64,000 bases of DNA from an uncultured Psychroserpens sp. (GCF_947492715.1 NZ_CANLNS010000002.1:434001-498000); one strand, 5' to 3'. Shown: positions 18,701-27,188, counted from the stretch's first letter. Numbers and translations are program-made. The notes: generated by a model not told the origin, from the sequence alone.

Positions 18701-21700
18701 ACTCTACAGGTGAGTCTGAAATACTATAAGTAGCACCATCAACCGACCACAAATACGAATCTCCTTCACATATGGTTACATTATTTACAACATCTGGTGT
18801 AGTATCAAAGGTTGTTACGGTCAGTACTGTTGTATATGGACAACCATTGGCATCTGTTTTTGGAATATCATGTGAGCCTACACCATATTCAATGCCTTCA
18901 TAGTTAAAGGTATTTCCTTCACAAACTTCTCCTGAAGCGGTATCATCGGGTGTTACATCATATGCTGTTACAGTTAATACCGTTTTGTATGGACAGCCGT
19001 TGGCATCTGTTCTCGGAATATCATGTGAACCTACTGCATAATCATTGCCTTCATACTCGAATGTTTCGCCAACACAAACCTCTCCTGAGGCTGCATCATC
19101 TGGCGTCACATCATATGCTGTTACAGTTAATACGGTTTTGTATGGACAACCATTGGCATCTGTTCGTGGAATATCATGTGAACCTACAACATAATCATTA
19201 CCTTCATATTCGAATGTCTCGCCAACACAAACTTCTCCTGAAGCTGCATCGTCTGGTGTAACATCATAGGTGTCTACAGTTACTGTTGCTGAAACCTCTG
19301 GACATGAACCTGAAGCAGCAAATGTGTATGTATACATGCCATTAACAGGACCGCTCCAAACACCTCCAGCATCCGGATTTCCTTCTAATGCTTCAAACAA
19401 CTCCTCATTTGTTGGAGTTACATCTTCACAAACCGTTAACGCTCCATTTTCACCTGCATCTGGCGCATCATCTTCTGTTATAGTTAAAGTTGCCGAATAA
19501 GGACAGCCGTTAGCATCTATCAAATCCAACTCTACAGGTGAGTCTGAAATACTATAAGTAGCACCATCAACCGACCACAAATACGAATCTCCTTCACATA
19601 TGGTTACATTATTTACAACATCTGGTGTAGTATCAAAGGTTGTTACGGTCAGTACTGTTGTATATGGACAACCATTGGCATCTGTTTTTGGAATATCATG
19701 TGAGCCTACACCATATTCAATGCCTTCATAGTTAAAGGTATTTCCTTCACAAACTTCTCCTGAAGCGGTATCATCTGGTGTGACATCATATGCTGTTACA
19801 GTTAATACCGTTTTGTATGGACAGCCGTTGGCATCTGTTTTTGGAATATCATGTGAACCTACAGCATAATCATTGCCTTCATATTCGAATGTATCACCAA
19901 CACAAACTTCTCCTGAAGCTGCATCATCTGGCGTGACATCATAGGCTGTTACAGTTAATACGGTTTTGTATGGACAACCATTGGCATCTGTTCGTGGAAT
20001 ATCATGTGAACCTACAGCATAATCATTACCTTCATATTCGAATGTCTCGCCAACACAAACTTCTCCTGAAGCTGCATCGTCTGGTGTAACATCATAGGTG
20101 TCTACAGTTACTGTTGCTGAAACCTCTGGACATGAACCTGAAGCAGCAAATGTGTATGTATACATGCCATTAACAGGACCGCTCCAAACACCTCCAGCAT
20201 CCGGATTTCCTTCTAACGCTTCAAACAACTCCTCATTTGTTGGAGTTACATCTTCACAAACCGTTAACGCTCCATTTTCACCTGCATCTGGCGCATCATC
20301 CTCTGTTATAGTTAAAGTCGCCGAATAAGGACAGCCGTTAGCATCTATCAAATCCAACTCTACAGGCGAGTCTGAAATACTATAAGTACCGCCATCAACT
20401 GACCACAGATAGGAATCTCCTTCGCATATGGTTACATTATCTACTACATCTGGTGTAGTATCAAAGGTTGTTACGGTCAGTACTGTTGTATATGGACAGC
20501 CATTGGCATCTGTTTTTGGAATATCGTAAACACCTACTTCATATTCTAATCCTTCATAGGTATACTTATTTCCTTCGCAAACTTCTCCTGAAGCTGTATC
20601 ATCTGGTGTGACGTCATAAGCTGTAACTGTTAATACCGTTTTGTATGGACAACCATTAGCATCGGTTCGTGGGATATCATATGAGCCTACAGCATAATCA
20701 TTGCCTTCATATTCGAAGGTCTCACCAACACAAGCTTCTCCTGAAGCTGCATCATCTGGTGTGACATCATAGGCTGTTACAGTTAATACGGTTTTGTATG
20801 GACAACCATTGGCATCGGTTCGTGGAATATCATGTGAACCTACAGCATAATCACTGCCTTCATATTCGAAGGTCTCACCAACACAAACCTCTCCTGAAGC
20901 TGCATCGTCCGGCGTCACATCATAGGCCGTTACAGTTAATACAGTTGTATAAGGACAGCCATTGGCATCTGTTTTTGGAATATCATGTGAGCCTACGGCA
21001 TAATCATTGCCTTCATATTCGAAGGTCTCACCAACACAAACCTCTCCTGAAGCTGCATCGTCTGGCGTCACATCATAGGCCGTTACAGTTAATACCGTTT
21101 TATATGGACAACCATTGGCATCTGTTCGTGGAATATCATGTGAGCCTACGGCATAATCATTGCCTTCATATTCGAATGTCTCACCAACACAAACCTCTCC
21201 TGAAGCTGCATCGTCTGGCGTCACATCGTAGGCCGTTACAGTTAATACGGTTTTGTATGGACAACCATTGGCATCTGTTTTTGGAATATCATGTGAGCCT
21301 ACAGCATAATCATTGCCTTCATATTCGAATGTCTCACCAACACAAACTTCTCCTGAAGCTGCATCGTCTGGTGTAACATCATAAGCTGTTACAGTTAATA
21401 CAGTTGTATAAGGACAGCCATTGGCATCTGTTCGTGGAATATCATGTGAACCTACAGCATAATCATTGCCTTCATATTCGAAGGTCTCACCAACACAAAC
21501 CTCTCCTGAAGCGGCATCATCTGGTGTGACATCGTATTCTGTGATAGTCAAAGTTGCAGTATACGGGCAATCATTAGCATCTGTGAGCTCCAATACAACA
21601 GGAGAATCTCCCAAAGTATAACTGATTCCATCAACAGGCCAAACATATGAATCACCTGAACAAACAATAGCATTGTCAATAATATCTTCGGTACCAGGAG

Positions 21701-22721
21701 GAGGGCTCAATCCTGAGACATTAGCTGTACATTGTGTTGGATTTAATGGATCAACACATCCATTTGTAGATGGAATTACAGGGGAAATATCTATATTAAA
21801 ATCTGTCCCTTGATTATAAGTTAAGGTAAAAGATCCAGAAATTGCGCCTCCGCCAAGATTCCCTAAACAAATATCGTTTGAAACAGAAATTGCATTTGGA
21901 TCTGTTGCCGTATATTGGCCATTAGCACCATTAACAGGAACAGAAACAGAATATGTTCCGTTTTCAGCACAAGATACTATTGGGTCCTCTACACCTAAAG
22001 AGCAAATCACTTGATCACTGTCTCCACAACCAAATCTCGCTTTAAAATTATTAACGGCTAAATCTCCATCGGCACCTTGATCCCAAATCGCTAAATATAA
22101 GTTAGCTGGTTCAAGAAAATCTTCGCCTTCAATAGGTATTGTATTCCATGTACTGGAACTTTCTACACCGCAAGCGATTCTTTTAAGGTCACCACAGTCA
22201 CCACTTAATTCTTGATTATTGGCAGCTAACGTTGTTCCTGCTTGATGGGCGTTAGACGAATACAGGACCCATGCTATTTCATCACCTGAATTATCATTTA
22301 TTTGAATCTCGAAACTACCAGCAAATGCTCTCACATCAAAATTTAACCAAATGATAGGTTCTCCATTAGTTGGGTTAGCAGGAAATACAGTTGTTTGAGT
22401 ACTGGGATCAACACATGGAATACCAGAAATATCGATTTCAAATTGGGATGAATTATATACTGAATTGTTATATGGCATCACCTGAGATTGTGTTTCAGCG
22501 GAGCTCCCACATCTTATAATACCATTAGGAAATGCTGCATTAGGTGCATCATCTATAGAGCCATCTGGAAGCCAAGTTGATCCTTGAGTCCAACGCTGCG
22601 CTCCCTCACATGGTGTGTCAGTTTGAGCAAATATAGGATGAAATCCAAATATAAAAGCTACGAGAAATCCTATTCTTTTAATTTCAGAATAGCGAAGTGA
22701 ATTAATAGCAAAGAATGTCAT
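15792..22721 (-). CDS. giant T9SS-secreted repeat protein
   Basis: 2309 residues. Signal peptide at 1-33 (ends HPIFAQ); unique N-terminal domain to about 340; a repeat region of 50-70-residue modules (about 340-1850); an Ig-like and unique region with many Cys; and a type A T9SS C-terminal sorting domain over about the last 80 residues (FKAYPVPYTKEINI...GTMVKKIISS). Three module types recur: A (51 aa, GEVCVGETFEYEG...TDANGCPY), B (54 aa, ICEGDSYLWSVDG...DSPVEL) and C (69 aa, NEELFEALEGNPDAGG, then WSGPVNG). I count 15 A, 9 B and 5 C. A and B resemble the CEG...GC repeats seen in many Bacteroidota surface proteins, each with two Cys. It is probably a long surface adhesin or stalk exported by T9SS; the ligand is unknown. 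Confidence 0.9.
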   Translation of the reverse strand: MTFFAINSLRYSEIKRIGFLVAFIFGFHPIFAQTDTPCEGAQRWTQGSTWLPDGSIDDAPNAAFPNGIIRCGSSAETQSQVMPYNNSVYNSSQFEIDISGIPCVDPSTQTTVFPANPTNGEPIIWLNFDVRAFAGSFEIQINDNSGDEIAWVLYSSNAHQAGTTLAANNQELSGDCGDLKRIACGVESSSTWNTIPIEGEDFLEPANLYLAIWDQGADGDLAVNNFKARFGCGDSDQVICSLGVEDPIVSCAENGTYSVSVPVNGANGQYTATDPNAISVSNDICLGNLGGGAISGSFTLTYNQGTDFNIDISPVIPSTNGCVDPLNPTQCTANVSGLSPPPGTEDIIDNAIVCSGDSYVWPVDGISYTLGDSPVVLELTDANDCPYTATLTITEYDVTPDDAASGEVCVGETFEYEGNDYAVGSHDIPRTDANGCPYTTVLTVTAYDVTPDDAASGEVCVGETFEYEGNDYAVGSHDIPKTDANGCPYKTVLTVTAYDVTPDDAASGEVCVGETFEYEGNDYAVGSHDIPRTDANGCPYKTVLTVTAYDVTPDDAASGEVCVGETFEYEGNDYAVGSHDIPKTDANGCPYTTVLTVTAYDVTPDDAASGEVCVGETFEYEGSDYAVGSHDIPRTDANGCPYKTVLTVTAYDVTPDDAASGEACVGETFEYEGNDYAVGSYDIPRTDANGCPYKTVLTVTAYDVTPDDTASGEVCEGNKYTYEGLEYEVGVYDIPKTDANGCPYTTVLTVTTFDTTPDVVDNVTICEGDSYLWSVDGGTYSISDSPVELDLIDANGCPYSATLTITEDDAPDAGENGALTVCEDVTPTNEELFEALEGNPDAGGVWSGPVNGMYTYTFAASGSCPEVSATVTVDTYDVTPDDAASGEVCVGETFEYEGNDYAVGSHDIPRTDANGCPYKTVLTVTAYDVTPDDAASGEVCVGDTFEYEGNDYAVGSHDIPKTDANGCPYKTVLTVTAYDVTPDDTASGEVCEGNTFNYEGIEYGVGSHDIPKTDANGCPYTTVLTVTTFDTTPDVVNNVTICEGDSYLWSVDGATYSISDSPVELDLIDANGCPYSATLTITEDDAPDAGENGALTVCEDVTPTNEELFEALEGNPDAGGVWSGPVNGMYTYTFAASGSCPEVSATVTVDTYDVTPDDAASGEVCVGETFEYEGNDYVVGSHDIPRTDANGCPYKTVLTVTAYDVTPDDAASGEVCVGETFEYEGNDYAVGSHDIPRTDANGCPYKTVLTVTAYDVTPDDTASGEVCEGNTFNYEGIEYGVGSHDIPKTDANGCPYTTVLTVTTFDTTPDVVNNVTICEGDSYLWSVDGATYSISDSPVELDLIDANGCPYSAILTITEDDAPDAGENGALTVCEDVTPTNEELFEALEGNPDAGGVWSGPVNGMYTYTFAASGSCPEVSATVTVDTYDVTPDDAASGEVCEGNTFNYEGNDYAVGSHDIPRTDANGCPYKTVLTVTAYDVTPDDTASGEVCEGNTFNYEGIEYGVGSYDVPKTDSNGCPYITVLTISAYDVTENIEDEVTICKEDSYTWSVNGETYTAADSPVELDLEDANGCPYSATLIINEDTAPDPGEDGVLTVCENVTPTNEELFEALEGNPDTGGIWSGPVNGVYKYMFEASGSCPEVYATVTVYEYDATENIDEVVTVCFEDSYLWDVDQNSYTATDSPVELELIDANGCPYTATLTILEHPRTENIEDEASICGDETYLWEVDGNTYSASDSPVELNLFDDNGCPYTATLIINQSTEANAGENGILTVCEGVIPTFEELFEALGGNPDPGGIWTGPLNGEYTYTFVGSESCPGSSAIVKVYEYPKKKNIKDEVTVCYGYGYRWDVDGNLYFAEDSPVILELANENGCSYTATLIIDEYPEPERVLHEVTVCLGGSYTWPLTGETYTAADSPIKTKVYDENGCLYKARLEITENETVIGSHPYVGPICLEDGPVILSGGQPAGGIYSGIGVIDNEDGTYSIDPSALGTGVHDIEYVFALGSKCQDSVKFEVEIVECCVDETAYAFAPNSGANEWCFIESTSLVDNSNWGWTNGGLNLESQNELGDYNTYTFDLYAGSGNDCDPNDENSPGVLVGYVTVERSGDEIYVTYTLDEGDENVFYRLDLVHVYAGCGPYPCIGSQTGRLCAPTTAPGQYPYSGVSNDGNSATIVFSIDDIQITECLANFYLIAHAEVQVCEIPKGDKKKDEQRSVQTDTSVDFKAYPVPYTKEINIAYVYEFDTDVSIQVMDVRGMLLKDISVKDYIKGYDGISKIDLSNINDQILFVKVTTSKGTMVKKIISSNKK
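18432..19259 (-). repeat. higher-order repeat copy (A-A-A-B-C)
   Basis: Third 828-bp block of the array, differing from the block at 19260-20087 by a small number of substitutions (for example Val for Ala in one NDYAVG). Confidence 0.88.
19260..20087 (-). repeat. higher-order repeat copy (A-A-A-B-C)
   Basis: Second 828-bp block. The preceding block (20088-20915) has the same module order, but its third A unit has a diverged centre (NKYTYEGLEYEVG instead of NTFNYEGIEYGVG). Confidence 0.88.
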
Positions 22722-23054
22722 AATGTAATTGGTTTACGTGTTAAACCACAACATTATAGATACTACATGTGTAGAAAATGGGCTGATATAAGCTATTAAT
22801 CAACCTCAGATAAAATGCTATTATAATAATCTAGTTTTCTCAACAAAACTAGTCTAGGGGAATTTCTATTAAATATAAAAGTATTCTTTTTATACTTATA
22901 ATTAAATCGTTGAAATACAATGTTTTGGTGTGGAATGGTATTTGAATTCTAAAACAGAACTTAAAGATCTCCTTTTCTTTTCGTATACAACTTTATATAC
23001 TGTTACCGCGTATATAGTTTCAAAAATGGATGTAAAAAGGACATAAAATTAATA
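22722..23054. other. 333-bp spacer upstream of the giant repeat gene
   Basis: No gene is visible. It contains an inverted repeat GGTTTA/TAAACC at 22731-22747, a dyad CTACA-N2-TGTAG at 22763-22774, arms CTAGTTTT/AAAACTAG at 22831-22852, and arms TATATAC/GTATATA at 22994-23016 just past the sigma-factor stop. The last may act as a weak terminator; the first two may be operators for the giant gene. No exact TANNTTTG box was found for the minus strand. Confidence 0.5.
22763..22774. promoter_or_regulatory. dyad CTACA-N2-TGTAG upstream of the giant repeat gene
   Basis: Five-base inverted arms with a two-base centre, 42-53 bp before the start codon. The arms equal those of the two dyads in front of the serine hydrolase gene at 61104, so the same BlaI/MecI-type regulator could act here. 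A single 10-base match could also be chance. Confidence 0.35.
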
Positions 23055-24299
23055 CTATTTAATTTTGAGAATTGCCGATTTCTTTTTCCTCAAGTAGTCT
23101 GCCTCTAAAGTATTAGTTACAAGTTTAATAGCCATATTAAGGTGTTTAATAGCTTCTGTTTCATTTAAAATTTTGGCATAATAATCGGCCTTAGCTGCAT
23201 AATACAAATAGGCACGTTGTTCTAAATCTTCGGGATGTATCAAGTCAAAGTAATAACTAGCCTTACTACTCTCATTATTCTGAACACAAATAACAGCCAT
23301 AGTAAGTACATGAGATGGCATTGGCTGTAAATTATATAATGCCTCATACCATCGTAAAATTTTCACCCAATTGGTGTCTTCGAAAGTTTTTGCTCTAAGA
23401 TGTTCTGCAGCGATTGCGGCTTCATAATGATAACTTGAAAAGGTATTGGTTTCAACAGCTTTGTTCATCATAGCGTTACCAAGATCTATTAATGGAAAAT
23501 GCCACAAACTTCGATCTTGATGTTTTAGGTCTAAAAGTTCATTATTTGAATTAAGTTTTGCATCTAATCTAGATGAATGGAAACACATAATTGCAAAGAG
23601 TGCATAGACTTTTGGCAAACGCATAGATTCACGTTTTAACAGTAATTGGCATAAGCGCATGGCTTCACCACATAAATCGGTTCGAATGAGTTGTTCTTTT
23701 GTATTAGAATGGAATCCTTCATTGAATATTAAATATAAAACTTCCAAAACACTTTCTAAACGCTCATGAAGCATCTCTCCTTTCGGGATATTAAACTTCA
23801 AATCTGCTTTTTGAATTGCTTTTCGGGCTCTAGAAAGACGTTTTTTAATAGTATCTTCCTTAGTCAATAATGCAGATGCTATTTCTTTCGTGCTAAATCC
23901 AGACACTGTTTTTAGAGCAAAGGAAATCCGATCACGAGCATCCAATTTTGGATGACATGCTGTAAAAATCATTCGCAACTGCGCATCTTCAATTTCAGTA
24001 TCTAAAAATAATTCATTAATGGCAATTGTTTGAGTCCCTTGCGTAAGCTTAGGAATTAAGTTGCGCTCTGTATTGAGTTTTCTAAAGATATCTATTACTC
24101 TATTTTTAGCAGACTTGGTAAGCCAAGCCTCAGGGTTTTCAGGTTGTTGTTTACGCCAACTTAAAGTGGCCTTAATAAAAGTATCTTGAACAGCATCTTC
24201 TATAATCTCAAGATGTTTCAGACCAAAAACTCGAGTCAAAACAGAGACCATCTTACCACTGTGATGACGAAATAGATGGTCTATGTTTTTAGGTTCCAT
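23055..24299 (-). CDS. ECF42-type RNA polymerase sigma factor with C-terminal TPR-like extension
   Basis: 414 residues: sigma region 2 at about 10-75 (IEDAVQDTFIKATLSWR, NRVIDIFRK), region 4 at about 110-165 (FSTKEIASALLTKEDTIKKRLSRARKAI), then about 230 residues of helical repeat-like sequence. This long extension and the immediately upstream YCII/DGPF protein are the defining features of the ECF42 group, in which the extension rather than an anti-sigma factor is thought to control activity. Its ATG overlaps the partner's stop (TAATG). Targets are not visible. Confidence 0.9.
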   Translation of the reverse strand: MEPKNIDHLFRHHSGKMVSVLTRVFGLKHLEIIEDAVQDTFIKATLSWRKQQPENPEAWLTKSAKNRVIDIFRKLNTERNLIPKLTQGTQTIAINELFLDTEIEDAQLRMIFTACHPKLDARDRISFALKTVSGFSTKEIASALLTKEDTIKKRLSRARKAIQKADLKFNIPKGEMLHERLESVLEVLYLIFNEGFHSNTKEQLIRTDLCGEAMRLCQLLLKRESMRLPKVYALFAIMCFHSSRLDAKLNSNNELLDLKHQDRSLWHFPLIDLGNAMMNKAVETNTFSSYHYEAAIAAEHLRAKTFEDTNWVKILRWYEALYNLQPMPSHVLTMAVICVQNNESSKASYYFDLIHPEDLEQRAYLYYAAKADYYAKILNETEAIKHLNMAIKLVTNTLEADYLRKKKSAILKIK

Positions 24300-24646
24300 T
24301 AACGATCAAATACCATAATTTCACGAATCTCAACAGTTCCGCCTAAATCATAATCTGGGAAGTCTTGAGCGATATCTTGAACGGTATCAAAATCTTTCGC
24401 CTCAACAGTGTAGTAACCTCCAACAATTTCTTTAACTTCTGCGGAAGCTAAATCTGTCACTGTTCGATTCTCACCAGAAATACGTCTAATTTGAGGTGTA
24501 AGTGCTTCTCCTCCACGTAGAATTCCAGCTTGTTCCATTTTATTTCCCCAAGCAAACCATTTACCCATTCGGTTTTGGAGTTCTTCAGGTGAAAGCCCTA
24601 ATGCAGCATAATCTGCACCAATAAAAATCATCATAAAATTTTTCAT
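24299..24646 (-). CDS. YCII-related (DGPF) protein paired with the sigma factor
   Basis: A 115-residue YCII-fold protein (FMMIFIGADYAALG...GGYYTVEAKDFDTVQDIAQDF...GGTVEIREIMVFD). These small ferredoxin-like proteins are standard neighbours of ECF42 sigma factors and are often listed as their regulatory targets or partners; biochemical function is unproven. It is translationally coupled to the sigma factor by a TAATG overlap and divergent from the AraC/GyrI gene. Confidence 0.88.
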   Translation of the reverse strand: MKNFMMIFIGADYAALGLSPEELQNRMGKWFAWGNKMEQAGILRGGEALTPQIRRISGENRTVTDLASAEVKEIVGGYYTVEAKDFDTVQDIAQDFPDYDLGGTVEIREIMVFDR

Positions 24647-24775
24647 AATCTTAAAAATTAAATTGTTTATATATTAGTAAGACGTGTTCAATTATTAAAA
24701 GAGGACAACTTGTATAAAAATAATCAATATTGAGTATTGAGCAAGTTTGGAAAAGTGATTCTTCTATTTTCATTT

Positions 24776-24783
24776 TACTTTTG
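24776..24783 (+). promoter_or_regulatory. TANNTTTG -7 box for the AraC/GyrI gene
   Basis: TACTTTTG, an exact match to the Bacteroidota -7 consensus, 20 bases before the ATG. The nearest upstream TTG (24747-24749) gives a 26-base spacer, longer than usual, so the -33 element is uncertain. Confidence 0.45.
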
Positions 24784-24802
24784 AATTATTAAGATCACAC
24801 CA

Positions 24803-25663
24803 ATGAGCTCGAAAAAAACCAGCAAAGCATTTTACGAAGAACGATTAAATTGTATAATAGAATACATACATGCCAATTTAGATCAAAAAATTGACCTTAA
24901 AACACTCGCAGAAATCTCTAATTTTTCTCCGTTTCATTTTCATCGTATTAGCAGAGCATTATTAGGGGAACCAATTGGCACATATATTTCTAGAACGCGA
25001 ATAGAGACTGCAGCTAAACTTCTTTGCTTTTCTAAATCTTCCATTGAAGAAATAGCTTACAAGGTTGGTTTTGAATCACCATCGTCCTTATCAAAAAAAT
25101 TTAAATCCTATTTTGGAGTATCCCCTTCTTCATATAGAACAAACAAAACTCATACAATCAAAAAAACAACAATTATGACACGAGAATTAAACATTAAAAA
25201 ACCAAAAATTTTAAACTTAGAAGATAATAATTGCCTGTATTATAGAATGCAAGGTGCTTATCAAACGCTTGATTATGCCAGTGCATGGACAAAACTATGG
25301 GCACAAGTAAAAACTCAAAAATTATTTACAAAGGGCATACAGATGTATGGCTTACCTTATGATGATCCTAATGTTACACCTGCAGACAAACTACGTTATG
25401 ACGCCTGTTTAATTATACATAAAGATGCCAAGGCAGAAGGCGATGTTGGAGTTAAAACGCTTAAAGGTGGAACGTTTGCCGTTTTTTTATACCAAGGCAG
25501 TTATAAATATTTTGCCGATGTTTATAATTATATGTTTGAAGAATGGTTAATTACAACCGATTACGAGCTACGTGATGAGCCAGTTAGAGAACGATATATT
25601 AGCCATCCTGATCGTGTAGCCGAAGACAGATTAAAAACCGAATTTTATATTCCTATAAAGTAG
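24803..25663 (+). CDS. AraC family regulator with GyrI-like effector domain
   Basis: 286 residues: an N-terminal AraC/XylS DNA-binding domain at about 10-112 with both helix-turn-helix units (DLKTLAEISNFSPFHFHRI and IEEIAYKVGFESPSSLSKKF), then a GyrI-like/SOUL-type small-molecule-binding domain from about 125 (MTRELNIKKPKILNLEDN to the end). This Rob/BmrR-like arrangement suggests sensing of hydrophobic compounds. It is divergent from the ECF42 pair across a 156-bp spacer, so it may influence that operon (inference). Confidence 0.9.
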   Translation: MSSKKTSKAFYEERLNCIIEYIHANLDQKIDLKTLAEISNFSPFHFHRISRALLGEPIGTYISRTRIETAAKLLCFSKSSIEEIAYKVGFESPSSLSKKFKSYFGVSPSSYRTNKTHTIKKTTIMTRELNIKKPKILNLEDNNCLYYRMQGAYQTLDYASAWTKLWAQVKTQKLFTKGIQMYGLPYDDPNVTPADKLRYDACLIIHKDAKAEGDVGVKTLKGGTFAVFLYQGSYKYFADVYNYMFEEWLITTDYELRDEPVRERYISHPDRVAEDRLKTEFYIPIK

Positions 25664-25675
25664 CTTACTATTTAG

Positions 25676-25705
25676 GAGCCCTAAGTATTTAAATACTTAG
25701 GGCTC
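25676..25705. terminator. 30-bp perfect palindrome, bidirectional terminator
   Basis: Fifteen-base perfect arms (GAGCCCTAAGTATTT and its complement) without a loop base, between the convergent AraC/GyrI and YtxH genes. The GC-rich base of the stem and the position 12 bp past one stop and 15 bp before the other suggest that it terminates both transcripts, although the following T-tracts are short. Confidence 0.7.
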
Positions 25706-25719
25706 GTTTATGTAAGTGC

Positions 25720-26040
25720 TTAACTTGTTTTCTGTAATGTTTTATTTTTTTCTTTTAAAATAGCCAATTGCTTTTCTAAAAATGTAATTGCTTGTTCTGT
25801 TTTATAACTTGTTTTAGAAGTAAAGTCTTCAAACTTTTGGTTAAACTTTTCCTTACCAGAAGCGGCAGCTTTAGATAAATCACCCTTAACTTCTGCCAAG
25901 TCTTTTGATAATTGGTCCTTTATGTCGTTTCCTTCTTTTTTAAGTTTATTTCGAGTAACACTTCCTTTTTCTGGTGCCAATAAAACGCCAGCTGTAGCAC
26001 CTAGTAATATACCAAGTACAATTGCTCCTTTATGAATCAT
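25720..26040 (-). CDS. YtxH domain-containing protein
   Basis: A 106-residue protein with a glycine-rich hydrophobic N-terminal segment (GAIVLGILLGATAGVLLAPEKG, about residues 4-25) followed by a charged helical tail with amphipathic coiled-coil character (DIKDQLSKDLAEVKGDLSK). This is the YtxH pattern: a small membrane-anchored or membrane-associated protein often linked to general stress, with unknown biochemical role. Confidence 0.85.
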   Translation of the reverse strand: MIHKGAIVLGILLGATAGVLLAPEKGSVTRNKLKKEGNDIKDQLSKDLAEVKGDLSKAAASGKEKFNQKFEDFTSKTSYKTEQAITFLEKQLAILKEKNKTLQKTS

Positions 26041-26084
26041 AATAATTTCTTTTAAGATTAAACTAGATTTTATCTATAGGTCTT

Positions 26085-26116
26085 AAAAAACATGAATTTG
26101 TTACAAACAAATTCAT
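26085..26116 (-). terminator. terminator after the nitronate monooxygenase gene
   Basis: Perfect 11-base arms (26092-26102 and 26106-26116) with a three-base loop. On the minus strand the stem is followed by G and six T (plus-strand AAAAAAC before 26092). It lies about 65 bp past the stop at 26182. Confidence 0.75.
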
Positions 26117-26181
26117 AGTCAGGTGTTTAAATCATTATTATAACATAATTTATGAAGACAATTTAAATCTAAACTAGGAAT

Positions 26182-27129
26182 CTAGCTTACTAAATTTGAC
26201 ACGATTGCCTTTACAGGAAGAATTTCTTTAGTATGCTCAATACTTGGTCCTGCAACCCAAACGGTTTTATATGTCGCTTTTTTTGCCGCATTTTCTGTAG
26301 CTTTCATTCCAATAGAAAAGCGAACCATTTTCACCCACTTTTTGAGTTTTCTATTTTTATTTAGAAGATTTTCAAGCCATGTTGCTTTTGTTCCAATTTT
26401 CTGAACGTAAGGTGTATTAATAACAGTACAAGGTGTCCCAGAAATACGCTCTGTCATTATGATGTCATCGGCGCCATAATCAACACAAGCCTGCTTATAC
26501 TCATTAGTCACTTGTGCTTCTAATGATGCTATAAAAGGACTCCCAACAGAAACACCTTCAGAACCATAACTTAGCATTTTATCAATATCTGCCTTACATC
26601 CAACACCTCCTGCTGAAATTACTGGAATAGATAAATTTTCATTTAGAAGTTTAATAAGTTCTTTAGGAGATAAATTACCACGATGTCCTCCAGCTTCGTT
26701 GTTCACTGCTATTGCCGCATCTGCACCTAAACTTTCTACCTTCTTTGCGAAATGTAAATCCACTACATCGCAAAACACTTTTATGCCAACAGCATGGGCT
26801 TGGTTTATAGTTTCTTCTGGGCTACCCAAAGAGGTAATTATAAAATCACAGCCTTCCTCACATAAAACTTCTAATTGCCCTTTATATTTAATATTCGATT
26901 TATTAACAATTAGATTAAATCCGAAAGATCCTCCTTCTACTTTATTGGCTTTCAATTCTCGAACAGCCTCACGTAGTTCATCTAAAGTCCTATAATTTAA
27001 GGCAGGAATACAACCAGCAATACCAGCATTCATGGCTTCGGTAACCATAGCTACATTAGAGACAAGAAACATTGGTGCCTGTATAATTGGGTGCTTTATA
27101 TTGAGAAGTTTAGTGAGTTTGGTTTCCAT
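26182..27129 (-). CDS. nitronate monooxygenase / 2-nitropropane dioxygenase family flavoprotein
   Basis: An FMN-dependent TIM-barrel protein of about 315 residues, with IKHPIIQAPM at the N-terminus, AVNNEAGGHRG in the active-site loop, ISAGGVG and the phosphate-binding YGSEGVSVGSPF. The family oxidises alkyl nitronates, but several members have other oxidoreductase roles. The start is set at METKLT; three extra codons upstream are open. It is a single gene with its own terminator. Confidence 0.88.
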   Translation of the reverse strand: METKLTKLLNIKHPIIQAPMFLVSNVAMVTEAMNAGIAGCIPALNYRTLDELREAVRELKANKVEGGSFGFNLIVNKSNIKYKGQLEVLCEEGCDFIITSLGSPEETINQAHAVGIKVFCDVVDLHFAKKVESLGADAAIAVNNEAGGHRGNLSPKELIKLLNENLSIPVISAGGVGCKADIDKMLSYGSEGVSVGSPFIASLEAQVTNEYKQACVDYGADDIIMTERISGTPCTVINTPYVQKIGTKATWLENLLNKNRKLKKWVKMVRFSIGMKATENAAKKATYKTVWVAGPSIEHTKEILPVKAIVSNLVS

Positions 27130-27188
27130 GAATATCAAATTGATTTTAGCAAATATAATAAAATTTATTATGCATGCATAACAGTTGT

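Larger units (their letters stand above)
18126..21527 (-). repeat. homogenised tandem array with 828-bp higher-order repeat
   Basis: Coding array inside the giant gene. In gene order: seven 153-bp A units, one 162-bp B, one 207-bp C; then A-A-A-B-C twice; then two A units. A-A-A-B-C sums to 828 bp, and the C units lie exactly 828 bp apart (20088-20294, 19260-19466, 18432-18638). The units at 18432-19259 and 19260-20087 are nearly identical at DNA level. Outside this interval the B and C modules continue but have diverged. Confidence 0.92.

Noticed and set aside
18442-21376. Long plus-strand open frames of 76, 103 and 192 codons
   Set aside because: They are antisense shadows of the repeat array; three are identical because the C module recurs every 828 bp, and their His/Leu-rich translations have no protein character.
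18126-21527. Regular repeat spacing suggestive of a CRISPR array
   Set aside because: The repeats are contiguous 153-207-bp coding units in one frame without unique spacers, and no cas gene is present.
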